Assembly (NCBI GenBank): GCA_947626825.1
Contig: CANQTM010000009.1
Span: forward strand, 1 to 49,421
Source: an uncultured Bacilli bacterium
GTDB lineage: Bacteria; Bacillota_I; Bacilli_A; RFN20; CAG-631
Reading direction: 5' to 3'
DNA length: 49,421 nucleotides
Position numbers and translations under genes: made by a program. Below the pieces are notes generated by a model that was not told the origin of the DNA, made no database searches, and saw nothing but the letters and a program-made list of their open reading frames with translations. Position 1 is the stretch's first letter, and every line of letters begins with the position of its first letter. Shown one piece after another: positions 27,188 through 36,252 of this stretch.

Positions 27188-27814
27188 ATGATTATTGCAT
27201 TATGTGGCTATCAAGGTAAAACTGGTAAAGAAGTTTATCAAACACTAATTGAAAATGATTATCAAGTAATTGGTATAGATCTTAACGGCTTGCCTTTAAG
27301 TCATTATATTAAAGATGTTGATTTAGTAATAGATTTTACTAACAAAAATAGTGCATTAAAACATATTGGTTTATGTTTAAAATATTGTAAACCTTTCATT
27401 GTGGGTACAACAGGATTTTTATCTGATGAATTGGCTAGTATAAAAGAACAATGTCATTTAAAAAATGTTAAAGGTATTATTTGTTATAATTTTGCATTAC
27501 CTATTAATTTTTTGTTAAAACATTTTAAATTTTTTAATTCATATTTTACAAATTTTACTTATTTAGATATTCATCATATATCTAAGGTAGATAAAGTTTC
27601 AGGCACAACATATTTGTTTTTACTTCAAAATCAAAAAATACAAATAAAAACTTATAAAACAAATAAAAATATTATAACTTATCTTATACAAATGAAGACC
27701 AAATATGATAAAATGGTTATATCTTATCAAATTAATGATAAGAAAGTTTTTGCTTTAGGACTTTTAAATTATTTAAAAACAAAGGACGAAAAACAAATAA
27801 ATAATCTAATTTAA
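27188..27814 (+). CDS. dapB: 4-hydroxy-tetrahydrodipicolinate reductase, short form
   Basis: 208 aa, against about 240-270 usually. DapB reduces the lysine/diaminopimelate precursor with NAD(P)H. The dinucleotide loop GYQGKTG (7-13), GTTGF (73-77) and the catalytic HHxxKxDxxSGT (129-140) are all there, so the active site looks complete. The C-terminal domain is trimmed. The product feeds peptidoglycan and, through dipicolinate, spores, matching the other genes here. It is first in dapB-cca-dnaD-nth, an order also found with extra genes in B. subtilis. Confidence 0.9.
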   Translation: MIIALCGYQGKTGKEVYQTLIENDYQVIGIDLNGLPLSHYIKDVDLVIDFTNKNSALKHIGLCLKYCKPFIVGTTGFLSDELASIKEQCHLKNVKGIICYNFALPINFLLKHFKFFNSYFTNFTYLDIHHISKVDKVSGTTYLFLLQNQKIQIKTYKTNKNIITYLIQMKTKYDKMVISYQINDKKVFALGLLNYLKTKDEKQINNLI

Positions 27815-27816
27815 AT

Positions 27817-28509
27817 ATGGATATCAAAAAAATAACAGAAGTACTTCAAATTATTAAAAAAAATCATTTTCAAGCATATGTTGTTGGTGGAACTGCACGC
27901 GATATTATTTTAAAGCGTGATTTTAGTGATGTAGATATTGCAACTAATGCCCCTATTGATTTTATTAAAAAAAGTTTTAAAATAGAAAATGATGATGGCC
28001 TTGCATTTGGCTCTATTAAAATAGTTTATAAAAATATCATTATGGAAATAACAAGATTTCGTCAAGAAAAATATAATGATAATTCTAATTTCCCAGTTAT
28101 TGAAAAATATTTAAATAAGCCAATAGAAGAAGCAAGTAGAAGAGATTTTACTATTAATTGCCTTTATCTTGATTTAACTAATAATGAAATTGTGGATCCA
28201 TATAATGGCTTAAATGATTTATTACAAGCAAGGCTTAATTTCATAGGAGATCCTTATATTAGAATTAAAGAAGATCCCTCAAGGATAATTAGAGGATTAA
28301 GATTAGCTTATAAACTTAATTTTATTATTGATGAAACAACAAAAAAGGCTTTTATAGAATGCCATGATGAAATAAAAAAAATATCAAACACAAAATTAAA
28401 AAGAGAATTAGGAAAAATGGTTAGTGATTTAGGATTAGATAAAACCATCAATATATTAAAAACATATCAAATAGATAGTAGAGGAGTGCTTAATAATGAA
28501 AATCAATAA
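27817..28509 (+). CDS. cca: CCA tRNA nucleotidyltransferase, truncated form
   Basis: 230 aa; the Bacillus enzyme is about 400. It adds or repairs the 3' CCA end of tRNA. The catalytic head and neck are present: VVGGTARD (22-29), the metal pair DVD (38-40), RRDFTIN, and EDPSRIIRGLRL (motif D). The body and tail domains that hold the tRNA elbow are missing. The reading frame ends just before dnaD, which overlaps it by 14 bp, so nothing further is encoded directly downstream. It may be a minimal enzyme, or its tRNA grip may come from another protein. Starts two bases after dapB without a clear ribosome binding site. Confidence 0.88.
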   Translation: MDIKKITEVLQIIKKNHFQAYVVGGTARDIILKRDFSDVDIATNAPIDFIKKSFKIENDDGLAFGSIKIVYKNIIMEITRFRQEKYNDNSNFPVIEKYLNKPIEEASRRDFTINCLYLDLTNNEIVDPYNGLNDLLQARLNFIGDPYIRIKEDPSRIIRGLRLAYKLNFIIDETTKKAFIECHDEIKKISNTKLKRELGKMVSDLGLDKTINILKTYQIDSRGVLNNENQ

Positions 28510-29116
28510 ATATATTAATTTTGAAAAACTATTAACTTTAAATTATAAAAAAATAGGATTAAGTGATGATGAGTTTTTATTATTATTGATTACATATGAA
28601 TTAGTAGAAACTGGAACAAAATTTGTAAATCCTGCAGACTTAGCTTTATTGTGTGGCTTTTCTACTACCAAAATAGATGTTGTTTATTCAGGCTTAATTT
28701 CAAAAAAATTAATTGATAATGTCTTTGACAATGACAAAACAATGTATACATCATTTGATGGTATTTGTCAAAAATTATTAGAATGTCTTGATGATGAAAT
28801 AGACCTTGAAAAACAAGAAGAAGTTAAAAATAAAATAGTTGTTGAAGATGTTTTTAAATATATGCAAACATTTTTTAATCGTCCATTATCACCTCTTGAA
28901 TATGATGTCATTCAAAGTTGGAAAAATAAAAAATATGAATTTAATTTAATTAAGGCTGCTTGCGAACTTGCATCTCAAAGTGGCAACAAATCAATAAGAT
29001 ATATTGATACAATTATTTATGAAGAAAGTCGAAAACAGCAACTTGGTGAAGAAGAATATCAAAAAAGAGAACAAGAAACTATAGAATTATCAAAAATTGA
29101 TTGGCTAAATAAATAA
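28496..29116 (+). CDS. dnaD: DnaD-like replication initiation protein
   Basis: 206 aa (B. subtilis DnaD has 232). DnaD helps load the replicative helicase at origins and restart sites. The N-terminal winged helix (about 15-80) and the C-terminal DDBH2 domain with FFNRPLSPLEYDVIQSW (about 121-137) and the YIDTIIYE helix (about 165-172) are recognisable. The placement between cca and nth agrees with Bacillus, where dnaD precedes nth. A good GAGGAG site lies inside the end of cca. Confidence 0.88.
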   Translation: MKINKYINFEKLLTLNYKKIGLSDDEFLLLLITYELVETGTKFVNPADLALLCGFSTTKIDVVYSGLISKKLIDNVFDNDKTMYTSFDGICQKLLECLDDEIDLEKQEEVKNKIVVEDVFKYMQTFFNRPLSPLEYDVIQSWKNKKYEFNLIKAACELASQSGNKSIRYIDTIIYEESRKQQLGEEEYQKREQETIELSKIDWLNK

Positions 29117-29117
29117 C

Positions 29118-29732
29118 ATGGATGAAAAATTAAATTACATATATCACATGTATCCCGATGCTAAATGTGAATTAAAATATAATAATATTTTTCAATTATT
29201 AATTGCAGTGACTTTATCGGCTCAAACAACAGATTTGCGTGTTAATATGTGTACACCTATATTATTTAACAAATATCCCAATGTAATTGATTTAGCAAAT
29301 GCTAATTTAATAGATGTAATAAATATTATTAAACCTATAGGAATGTGTCAAACAAAAGGAAAACATATTATAGAAATTGCTAAAATAATTCATGAAAAAT
29401 ATCATGATGAAGTACCAAATAATCCAGATGAATTGTCGATTTTACCTGGTGTTGGACGCAAAACCATTAATGTTGTTTTAGCTGAAGGCTTTCATATTCC
29501 TGCTTTACCTGTTGATACACATATTAATAGAATAGCTAAAAGGTTAAAAATAGCTAAAATAGATGATGATGTGATCAAAGTTGAAGAAAAATTAAAAAAG
29601 AAAATCGAAAAAGAACATTGGATTCAAATGCATCATTCTTTAATTTTCTTTGGAAGGTATTTTTGTAAGGCTCAAAAGCCAAGATGCCAAGAATGCAAAT
29701 TATTTGGTCAATGTCGAATTAATTATAAGTAA
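29118..29732 (+). CDS. nth: Endonuclease III
   Basis: 204 aa, normal length. It is a glycosylase/AP lyase for oxidised pyrimidines. The helix-hairpin-helix LPGVGRKT (109-116) carries the catalytic Lys115; Asp133 is in PVDTH; the [4Fe-4S] loop is Cys183-x6-Cys190-x2-Cys193-x5-Cys199. All active-site parts are present. It begins one base after dnaD and overlaps the convergent ponA gene by 14 bp. Confidence 0.97.
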   Translation: MDEKLNYIYHMYPDAKCELKYNNIFQLLIAVTLSAQTTDLRVNMCTPILFNKYPNVIDLANANLIDVINIIKPIGMCQTKGKHIIEIAKIIHEKYHDEVPNNPDELSILPGVGRKTINVVLAEGFHIPALPVDTHINRIAKRLKIAKIDDDVIKVEEKLKKKIEKEHWIQMHHSLIFFGRYFCKAQKPRCQECKLFGQCRINYK

Positions 29733-32067
29733 AATCAAGACTTTGTTTTGGGCCATTTAAAAAACCATTTTTATATTTATAATAAATATCAAAGTTATAG
29801 TAACTATTTTTATTTAAAGGAATAGTTACTATTTTTTCACATTCTATTGTTTCTTTATAAATATTATTTTCATAGATATCAAGATAAACTATTTTACCAT
29901 CTAATATTTTTTCATAATCAAATATTTTATTATATTCTTTTTCATGATTTTCATGATTAATAATAAAATTTATTTTGTCATCTAAAATAAAATAATCATA
30001 AATTACTACATCTTCAATAATTGGCTCACTAAAATATGTAGTTGGTTCATAACCTTCTTTATATAATGCTTTTATAATGTAATTATCTTTTACCATTGGA
30101 GTTGCAAGCAAATTGCTTCCTTTTACAATATTTACTTCTACTAAACCATTTGGTCTATTAAATGTTTGGTTGTCTTTGCTAATACGATCATAAATATTTT
30201 TAGTAAATGTTTTAACAACATTTGCATCATTATTTCCTGAAGAAAAATAAGTTCTTTGACCTTTTATATATTGATCAAAACCAGTCCAGGCAGCAATTGT
30301 ATAATCATTAGTAAAAGATGCTAACCAACGATCTTTTGAAGCGTTATTTGGAAAATTATATTCACTTAACATTTTATCATCAAATGATGTAGTACCTGTT
30401 TTGGCATATACTTGAACATTTTTGGGTTTACAATCACTAATGGACCAATAATTAGTATCCATTACTTGCTTTAAAACATCAATTAATAAATAACAAGTAG
30501 TTTCTGATAAAACTTTTTTTGTTGAAGGATTAAATTCTATAACTTTATTACTGCCATCTAATAGTTTAATTTTTTTAATTGCTAAAGGTTCAATGTATAA
30601 ACCATTTCTCGTAATCATAGAATAAGCTGCTGCTAGATTAGTTACGCTCACTCCATAAGTATAACCTCCAAGCCCATAAGCATATGTAAATTGTGCATTA
30701 TCCATTAAATTTATATCATTTAAATAATCAATTACTTTATTTAATGAGATTTTGTTAACAACTTTTTCTAATGTAGAAATAGCAGTAGTATTTCTTGAAT
30801 AACCTATGGCATCAGCAATAGTTAATTCACCAAGATAGTTATGATCTACATTATTAATATTAATATTAGAATTTGGATAGTTAGTTGGAACATCTTCTAA
30901 TATTTCCATATTACTATAATTTAAATATTCAAATGCTAATGCATATTCTAAAACAACTTTAATTGTGCTCGCTGGTTGAATTAATTTATCATAAGCATGA
31001 TTAAATAAACGTTGTCCGTTATAATTTCTACCTCCAAAACAACCGACAATACTTCCATTTTTATTATCAATTATTGTAGCTGCAAATTGTTGATAATCAT
31101 TTTTAAATTTAAAATTATCATATTTATTTTTTTGCATTTGATCTATTTGAGATTGTAAAGCCGAATCCATATATGTATAAATTTCCATAGGAGTAACATA
31201 TGGATCATAGCCAGTTTTATCTATAATTTGTTGATATACAATGTCTGTATATGCCTGATAAGGATAAGTATTATTATCGATATTATCTTGTTTTTTATTT
31301 AACATGTCTAAGACATTTACACTGCTTGCCTTTTCTTGTTCGCTTTTTGAAATATAACCATGTTTATTCATTAAATGTAAAACAACATTTTTTCTTTCAT
31401 TAGCATTTTGTGGATTTATTAATGGTGAATAATATGATGGAGCATTGACTACTCCTACTAACAAAGCTGCTTCGGGTAAAGTTAAGTTACTAACGGATTT
31501 ATTAAAAAATTTATATGAAGCGCTTTGTACACCATGACTAACTCCATCAAAACAGACATAATTACAATAAAATTCTAATATATCTTTTTTGTTATATAAT
31601 TTTTCAATATTATGTGCTAAATAAACTTCTTGAATTTTTCTTTCAAGAGATTTTGTATTAGTTAATAGCATGTTTTTTATTAATTGTTGTGTTAATGTTG
31701 ATGCTCCTTCTTTTAAAGACATAGAAAAAATATCACTTTTTAAAGCACTAAGAACTCTTGGCAAATCAATACCTTCATGCATAAAATAGCGAACATCTTC
31801 ACAACTTATAAGCGCATTAATAAAAACATCAGGTAAATCTTCATAAGTTATATTTTCATAATCTTCCATAGTTAATTGTTTCACTAAATTATTATTTTTA
31901 TCATATATTTTGGATGATTTTCGTTTAACTATGGTTTCTACACTTAATGTTGGTGTACTATAAATGATTTTTATAAAATAAATAGTGCCTATGATCATTG
32001 ATATAAGCACTATTGAAAATACTAAATTGGTGAAAGTAGATAAAATATTTTTAGTTTTATCTTTCAA
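29719..32067 (-). CDS. ponA: Class A penicillin-binding protein (PBP1)
   Basis: 782 aa, a bifunctional peptidoglycan synthase. One N-terminal membrane anchor (about 12-36) leads to the GT51 transglycosylase, with Glu90 in SCEDVRYFMHEG and GASTLTQQLIKN at 121-132. The transpeptidase has SxxK at Ser367-Lys370, a SRN triad near 425 and KTGTT near 555. A beta-rich C-terminal extension of about 100 residues follows. The start is TTG at 32067, eight bases after AAGGA. It overlaps recU by 11 bp; the recU-ponA order is the same as in B. subtilis. Confidence 0.96.
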   Translation of the reverse strand: MKDKTKNILSTFTNLVFSIVLISMIIGTIYFIKIIYSTPTLSVETIVKRKSSKIYDKNNNLVKQLTMEDYENITYEDLPDVFINALISCEDVRYFMHEGIDLPRVLSALKSDIFSMSLKEGASTLTQQLIKNMLLTNTKSLERKIQEVYLAHNIEKLYNKKDILEFYCNYVCFDGVSHGVQSASYKFFNKSVSNLTLPEAALLVGVVNAPSYYSPLINPQNANERKNVVLHLMNKHGYISKSEQEKASSVNVLDMLNKKQDNIDNNTYPYQAYTDIVYQQIIDKTGYDPYVTPMEIYTYMDSALQSQIDQMQKNKYDNFKFKNDYQQFAATIIDNKNGSIVGCFGGRNYNGQRLFNHAYDKLIQPASTIKVVLEYALAFEYLNYSNMEILEDVPTNYPNSNININNVDHNYLGELTIADAIGYSRNTTAISTLEKVVNKISLNKVIDYLNDINLMDNAQFTYAYGLGGYTYGVSVTNLAAAYSMITRNGLYIEPLAIKKIKLLDGSNKVIEFNPSTKKVLSETTCYLLIDVLKQVMDTNYWSISDCKPKNVQVYAKTGTTSFDDKMLSEYNFPNNASKDRWLASFTNDYTIAAWTGFDQYIKGQRTYFSSGNNDANVVKTFTKNIYDRISKDNQTFNRPNGLVEVNIVKGSNLLATPMVKDNYIIKALYKEGYEPTTYFSEPIIEDVVIYDYFILDDKINFIINHENHEKEYNKIFDYEKILDGKIVYLDIYENNIYKETIECEKIVTIPLNKNSYYNFDIYYKYKNGFLNGPKQSLDFTYN

Positions 32068-32620
32068 AATATTTTTCCTTGACTACTTTAATATAATCGA
32101 CTGGAGTAAAATATCCTTCTTTGATCAATGTTCCAAATTGTTTTATATCTTCATATGGGATAATCGTTTTATTATTATTATATTCTTCAATTAAAACTTG
32201 ACCATCTAAAAGATAAATTTCATTGAACGCTCTTAGAAAGATAATAGCAAAAGTTATACCTTTTTGCTTTATTATAGCTTTCATAGCATTTATTTGATGA
32301 AGTGCAATGTTATTCTTTGGAAAGCCCTTCTTAGATGCCGTTTCTTTAGCTTCAAAATCTAAGTAGTGTCCATCACAAATACCCACATAGTCAAGAGTAG
32401 ATGGCGCTAAGAAAACGGCTTCGGATATTTTATATTTATCACTAGTTTTAATTACTTTAATACTAGTTGGTCGTTTATTTATAAAAGCAATATCATGCTG
32501 CAAGTAATATTCGTTCGTTTTATTAATCATATCTTCAAGTGCCATGCCTTGATTCGCTGTATCTCTATTTCTACTTTTAGAATATTCAGTTACTTTTTTC
32601 ATTGTGGGATATTTAATCAT
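32057..32620 (-). CDS. recU: Holliday junction resolvase RecU
   Basis: 187 aa (206 in B. subtilis). It cuts four-way junctions during recombination and repair. Recognisable parts are the N-terminal SRNRDTANQGMALED (QGxxLE) and the nuclease core STLDYVG with the FEAKET that holds the metal-binding Asp and Glu and the catalytic Lys. ATG at 32620 follows AGGTG. Co-transcribed with ponA downstream, the widespread Bacilli arrangement. Confidence 0.95.
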   Translation of the reverse strand: MIKYPTMKKVTEYSKSRNRDTANQGMALEDMINKTNEYYLQHDIAFINKRPTSIKVIKTSDKYKISEAVFLAPSTLDYVGICDGHYLDFEAKETASKKGFPKNNIALHQINAMKAIIKQKGITFAIIFLRAFNEIYLLDGQVLIEEYNNNKTIIPYEDIKQFGTLIKEGYFTPVDYIKVVKEKYFER

Positions 32621-32667
32621 GTTTTCACCTACTTACCACCACTTCTATTTTTTACTATTTTTTCTAT

Positions 32668-32673
32668 ATTATA
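32668..32673 (-). promoter_or_regulatory. Likely -10 of the recU-ponA operon
   Basis: A TATAAT on the minus strand, 48 bases before the recU start; the -35 position holds only a T-rich sequence. Confidence 0.4.
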
Positions 32674-32743
32674 CACTATTTTTTTTTACTAAAAAATGGT
32701 AAAATAAAACTGTAGGAAAAATAATCGGAACGGGGGAAATATT

Positions 32744-33094
32744 ATGGCAGATAAAAAACTTTCTACAAAAGTTTTTCAAAGAAATTTTACAACTCAACCT
32801 TTAGGATTTTGTTGTCAAGAAGTTGATAATTTCTTAGATAATCTTAATTATGATATTTCTCAACTTGAAAGAAATGTCGAACAATTAACAATGCAAAATA
32901 AAAAATTATCTGAGGAAATCAAAGAAAAAGATCATACAATAAAAGATTTAAATCGTAAACTTGGAAAATCAAAAGCTTTAGATAATATTGCAACTACATC
33001 AAGTCCTAATTTTTCAAACATTGATATTTTAAATCGTCTTACTAATTTAGAAAACATGGTTCAAAAAATTTTAGATAATCTTGAAAACAAATAA
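32744..33094 (+). CDS. gpsB: Cell division regulator GpsB
   Basis: 116 aa. GpsB is a DivIVA-like adaptor that docks PBP1 and other division proteins at the septum and sidewall. The N-terminal DivIVA fold is seen in a KVFQRNF start and a GFCCQEVDNFLD element, then a coiled coil (about 38-75), a linker and a C-terminal helix that trimerises. It is divergent from recU-ponA, whose PBP1 is the classic GpsB client. Its stop codon touches the RNase P RNA gene, as in the B. subtilis gpsB-rnpB pair. Confidence 0.93.
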   Translation: MADKKLSTKVFQRNFTTQPLGFCCQEVDNFLDNLNYDISQLERNVEQLTMQNKKLSEEIKEKDHTIKDLNRKLGKSKALDNIATTSSPNFSNIDILNRLTNLENMVQKILDNLENK

Positions 33095-33430
33095 AACAAA
33101 TCTATTGATGGTCGCTTTTAAGTAATTAGAAGAGGAAAGTCCATGCTCACACAAACTGAGATGTTTGTAGTGTTTGTGCCACTTTAATAAATAAAGGTGG
33201 GCAGTGATCCTGACGGCAAATAATAATTCTAAGGGCAACTATGAATTATTAGATAAAGCACCACAGAGACGAGCTAATTGGAAACGATTAGATGAAACGA
33301 GGCAAGCCCCGCAAGTGAGAAACTCAAATTTGGTAGAGGAACCTAAATGAAAGAAATGAATTTCAAATGGGATGTTTAGACATAGATAAATGACCATCCT
33401 TGACAGAACATGGCTTATTTAGATTTGTTT
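33095..33430 (+). ncRNA. rnpB: RNase P RNA, Bacillus (B) type
   Basis: The catalytic RNA of RNase P, which matures tRNA 5' ends. Conserved blocks in order are GAGGAAAGTCCATGCTC near 33133, GAGATG with GTAGTGTTTGTGCC (B-type, near 33160-33181), GACGGCAA, CACAGAGACGAG, GAAACGAGG with GCAAGTGAGAAACTCAAA, and ACAGAACATGGCTTA near 33402. The ends pair as helix P1 (AACAAATCT with AGATTTGTT). It begins at the gpsB stop codon, so it is processed from that transcript or started by a promoter inside gpsB (GATAAT at 33074-33079 is a candidate). Ends are set from P1 and may be off by a few bases. Confidence 0.96.
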
Positions 33431-33432
33431 TT

Positions 33433-33459
33433 AAAATATGCTTTATGCATATTTTTTTT
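33433..33459 (+). terminator. Terminator after rnpB
   Basis: A nine-pair hairpin (33433-33441 with 33447-33455; AAAATATGC, five-base loop, GCATATTTT) running into eight T. Confidence 0.8.
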
Positions 33460-33471
33460 ATTAAAAAAGTA

Positions 33472-33480
33472 TGCTAAAAT
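33472..33480 (+). promoter_or_regulatory. Extended -10 promoter of pgsA-pncC
   Basis: TGCTAAAAT: TGn extension plus a 5/6 -10, about 20 bases before the pgsA start. It sits just after the rnpB terminator. Confidence 0.5.
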
Positions 33481-33500
33481 AAAAACGAGAGGTTATTATT

Positions 33501-34136
33501 ATGAAATTTAAAGAAATGAATCTTCCTAACAAATTAACAACAATTAGAATGTTTTGTGTCCCTTTGATGTTAATTTTATTTGTTTTGTATGGATTAAATA
33601 AATATACTCAATTAAATTGTGATTTGATTTTGTATAAAAATTTTACATTATTACAATTAATAATGATGATTATTTTTGTTTTTGCTTCAATAACAGATTA
33701 TATTGATGGACATTTGGCTAGAAAAAGAAATATTGTTTCTGATTATGGAAAATTAATGGATCCTCTTGCTGATAAATTGTTAGTTAATTCAACAATTATA
33801 TGTATGACATCTTTTGAATTCTTTTTACAACAAAAAGAGTCATGGCTTTATTTTGAAATACCTATTATGATTTTATGTGTTTTAGTCATTGCTAGAGATT
33901 TCTTTGTTGATGCTTTAAGAATGCAAGCATTAAAATCAAATGCGATTATTCCTGCAAGTTATATTGGCAAATTAAAAACTGCTACATTAATGCCTGGTTT
34001 AGTAATAATGTTTATTAGTGGTTTATGGCTTCCATTATATGTTATTGGAATGATATTAGTTACTTTAGGATGTGTTTTTGGTATAATTAGTGGTATTAAA
34101 TATTTTATTGATTTGAAAAAATATATAAAGGAATAA
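33501..34136 (+). CDS. pgsA: Phosphatidylglycerophosphate synthase
   Basis: 211 aa, integral membrane enzyme that joins CDP-diacylglycerol and glycerol 3-phosphate, the first committed step to phosphatidylglycerol. The CDP-alcohol phosphotransferase motif is complete: Asp66, Asp69-Gly70, Ala73-Arg74, Gly83, Asp87, Asp91. About six membrane segments. The order pgsA-cinA-recA matches B. subtilis, which supports this assignment over cardiolipin synthase. RBS GAGGTT. Confidence 0.95.
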   Translation: MKFKEMNLPNKLTTIRMFCVPLMLILFVLYGLNKYTQLNCDLILYKNFTLLQLIMMIIFVFASITDYIDGHLARKRNIVSDYGKLMDPLADKLLVNSTIICMTSFEFFLQQKESWLYFEIPIMILCVLVIARDFFVDALRMQALKSNAIIPASYIGKLKTATLMPGLVIMFISGLWLPLYVIGMILVTLGCVFGIISGIKYFIDLKKYIKE

Positions 34137-34140
34137 TTAT

Positions 34141-34590
34141 ATGAAAGAATTGGTCAAAGCATTAAAAGAAAAAAAATTAACTATTAGTTGTTGTGAATCA
34201 TTAACTGGCGGATTGTTTGCTTCATCAATTGTTAATATTAGTGGAGCAAGTGAAGTGTTTGTTGGTGGATATGTAACTTATATGGACCGATGTAAAGCAA
34301 AATTGCTTAATGGCCAAAATATTTTAGATAGTCATGGAGCTATTAGTGAAGAAATGGCTTATCAAATGGCTAGTAAAGTAAAAAAAGATTTGAATTCTAA
34401 TATTGCTATTTCTTTTACTGGTAATGCAGGACCAAATCCTAGTGAAAATAAAGAAGTTGGTTTAGTTTATAGTTGTTTAATTGTTGATGATAAAGTTTAT
34501 CATTTTAAAGATATTTATCATGGTAATCGCAGTGACATTCGAAATCAATGTATTTTAGATGCCGAAAAAAGAATTTTAGAAAAAATTTAA
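34141..34590 (+). CDS. pncC: Nicotinamide-nucleotide amidase (CinA C-terminal domain)
   Basis: 149 aa. It deamidates NMN to nicotinic acid mononucleotide in pyridine salvage. CinA-C landmarks are ESLTGGL (19-25), the SGASEVFVGGYVTY stretch and FTGNAGP (92-98). In Bacillus the orthologue (cinA) has an extra N-terminal MoaB-like domain of about 250 residues that is absent here; the start directly after pgsA leaves no room for it. It lies between pgsA and recA exactly where full cinA is expected. Confidence 0.92.
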   Translation: MKELVKALKEKKLTISCCESLTGGLFASSIVNISGASEVFVGGYVTYMDRCKAKLLNGQNILDSHGAISEEMAYQMASKVKKDLNSNIAISFTGNAGPNPSENKEVGLVYSCLIVDDKVYHFKDIYHGNRSDIRNQCILDAEKRILEKI

Positions 34591-34627
34591 AAAAACACTA
34601 TTATAAATATAGAGGAGGCCTTTAAAA

Positions 34628-35623
34628 ATGGGAAAAAATGATGAAAAAATGAGTCTAGATGATACATTAAAGTTGATTCAAAAGACATATGGCCAAGGAT
34701 CAATTATGAAACTTGGCGAAAAACAAAATGTAGATGTTGATGTTATTCCTTCTGGTTCAATTGCTTTAGATTATATTTTAGGTGTTGGTGGTTATCCAAA
34801 GGGTCGTGTTATTGAAATTTTTGGCCCAGAATCATCAGGAAAAACAACTTTTGCTTTGCATGCTATTGCTGAAGTACAAAAAAAAGAAGGAAAAGCCGCA
34901 TTTATTGATGCAGAACATGCTATAGATCCTTTATATGCTCAAAATTTAGGTGTTAATATTGATGAACTTATTTTATCACAACCAGATTCTGGCGAACAAG
35001 CTTTAGAAATTACAGAAATGTTAGCTAAAAGTGGAGCAATCGATTTGATTGTTGTTGACTCTGTTGCTGCATTAGTTCCACAAGCTGAATTAAATGGTGA
35101 AATGGGAGATGCTCAAGTTGGTTTACAAGCAAGATTAATGTCTAAAGCTTTAAGAAAATTAACTGCTACTTTAAATAAAAGTTCATGTACAATTATTTTT
35201 ATAAACCAACTAAGAGAAAAAGTAGGAATTATGTTTGGAAATCCTGAAACAACCACAGGAGGAAGGGCATTAAAGTTTTATGCTTCTGTTAGATTAGATG
35301 TTCGTCGTGGTGATGTTATTAAACAAGGCGATGATGTTTTAGGCAATGAAGTAAAAATTAAAGTAGTTAAAAATAAAGTTGCGCCACCTTTTAAAACTGC
35401 TACTGTAGAAATTACATATGGCAAAGGTATTAATAAAGAAGCTGAATTATTAGAGTTAGCAGTCAAATTTGATATTATTCATAAAACTGGCGCATGGTTT
35501 GAATATAATGGTGAAAAAATAGCCCAAGGCAAAGAAAAAGCTAAAGAATTTTTAGCTAATAATAAAGTTGAATTTGATAATGTAAAAGAAGCAGTTATCA
35601 AAGCAATTAAAGAAAATAAATAA
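34628..35623 (+). CDS. recA: Recombinase RecA
   Basis: 331 aa, slightly short because the acidic C-terminal tail is brief. RecA forms the ATP-dependent strand-exchange filament. Walker A GPESSGKT is at 66-73; the DNA-binding loops lie in the [20 protein letters not shown] and [10 protein letters not shown] regions. Strong GAGGAGG ribosome site. I found no B. subtilis-type LexA box (CGAAC-N4-GTTCG) in the 37 bp before it, so SOS control, if any, is not obvious. A terminator follows. Confidence 0.98.
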   Translation: MGKNDEKMSLDDTLKLIQKTYGQGSIMKLGEKQNVDVDVIPSGSIALDYILGVGGYPKGRVIEIFGPESSGKTTFALHAIAEVQKKEGKAAFIDAEHAIDPLYAQNLGVNIDELILSQPDSGEQALEITEMLAKSGAIDLIVVDSVAALVPQAELNGEMGDAQVGLQARLMSKALRKLTATLNKSSCTIIFINQLREKVGIMFGNPETTTGGRALKFYASVRLDVRRGDVIKQGDDVLGNEVKIKVVKNKVAPPFKTATVEITYGKGINKEAELLELAVKFDIIHKTGAWFEYNGEKIAQGKEKAKEFLANNKVEFDNVKEAVIKAIKENK

Positions 35624-35630
35624 AATTAAG

Positions 35631-35658
35631 ATGAAATATTTTACTATATTTCATTTTT
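35631..35658 (+). terminator. Terminator after recA
   Basis: A perfect 9-bp stem (35631-35639 with 35646-35654), six-base loop, then TTTT. Confidence 0.75.
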
Positions 35659-35709
35659 AACTTAAAAGAAAGGAAATAAAATTATTAGATTTTATTAAAG
35701 GAAAAATAT

Positions 35710-36252
35710 ATGCTTATTTTAATAGGACCAAGTGCTTCTGGTAAAACAGAAGTTGCAAAATTACTTGCTAAAAAATACAATATAACTAAAATTGTTACTT
35801 ATACAACTAGAGAACCAAGAGTTCATGAAATTAATAATGTTGATTATAATTTTATTTCTTTAAATGAATTTGCAAAACTAAGTGATGAAAACTTTTTTGC
35901 TGAAACAACTTATTATAATAACAATTATTATGGAACTGCAAAAAAAGATATTCAAGATAATAAATGCATTATTCTCGATCCTAATGGTTTAAAATCTTTT
36001 TTGAAACTTCATGATAGTCATATTATTTCAATTTATTTAAATTGTGATGAAGAAGTTCGTTATAAAAGAATGATTTCAAGAAAAGATGCTATTGAAGATG
36101 CAAAAAGAAGAATTTTAAGTGATCGAATTACTTTTAATGATGTTAATTTACAAGGAATAACTTTTGTAATAGATAGCGATAATATTTCTTTAGAAGATTT
36201 ATGTGACAAAATAAATAATCTTTATAGTAATATGTTAAGGACTATAAAATAA
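35710..36252 (+). CDS. Guanylate kinase-like protein
   Basis: 180 aa; typical Gmk is about 200. P-loop GPSASGKT is at 6-13 (usual Gmk GPSGVGKGT), followed by the GMP-binding YTTREPR (32-38) and NNVDYNF (42-48) seen in guanylate kinases, and a lid with RKDAIEDAKRR. It likely phosphorylates GMP, although the altered P-loop and short length make a divergent paralogue possible; whether another gmk exists in the genome would decide. First of a tight group with trmR and the SF2 helicase (stop and start overlap as TAATG). Confidence 0.8.
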   Translation: MLILIGPSASGKTEVAKLLAKKYNITKIVTYTTREPRVHEINNVDYNFISLNEFAKLSDENFFAETTYYNNNYYGTAKKDIQDNKCIILDPNGLKSFLKLHDSHIISIYLNCDEEVRYKRMISRKDAIEDAKRRILSDRITFNDVNLQGITFVIDSDNISLEDLCDKINNLYSNMLRTIK

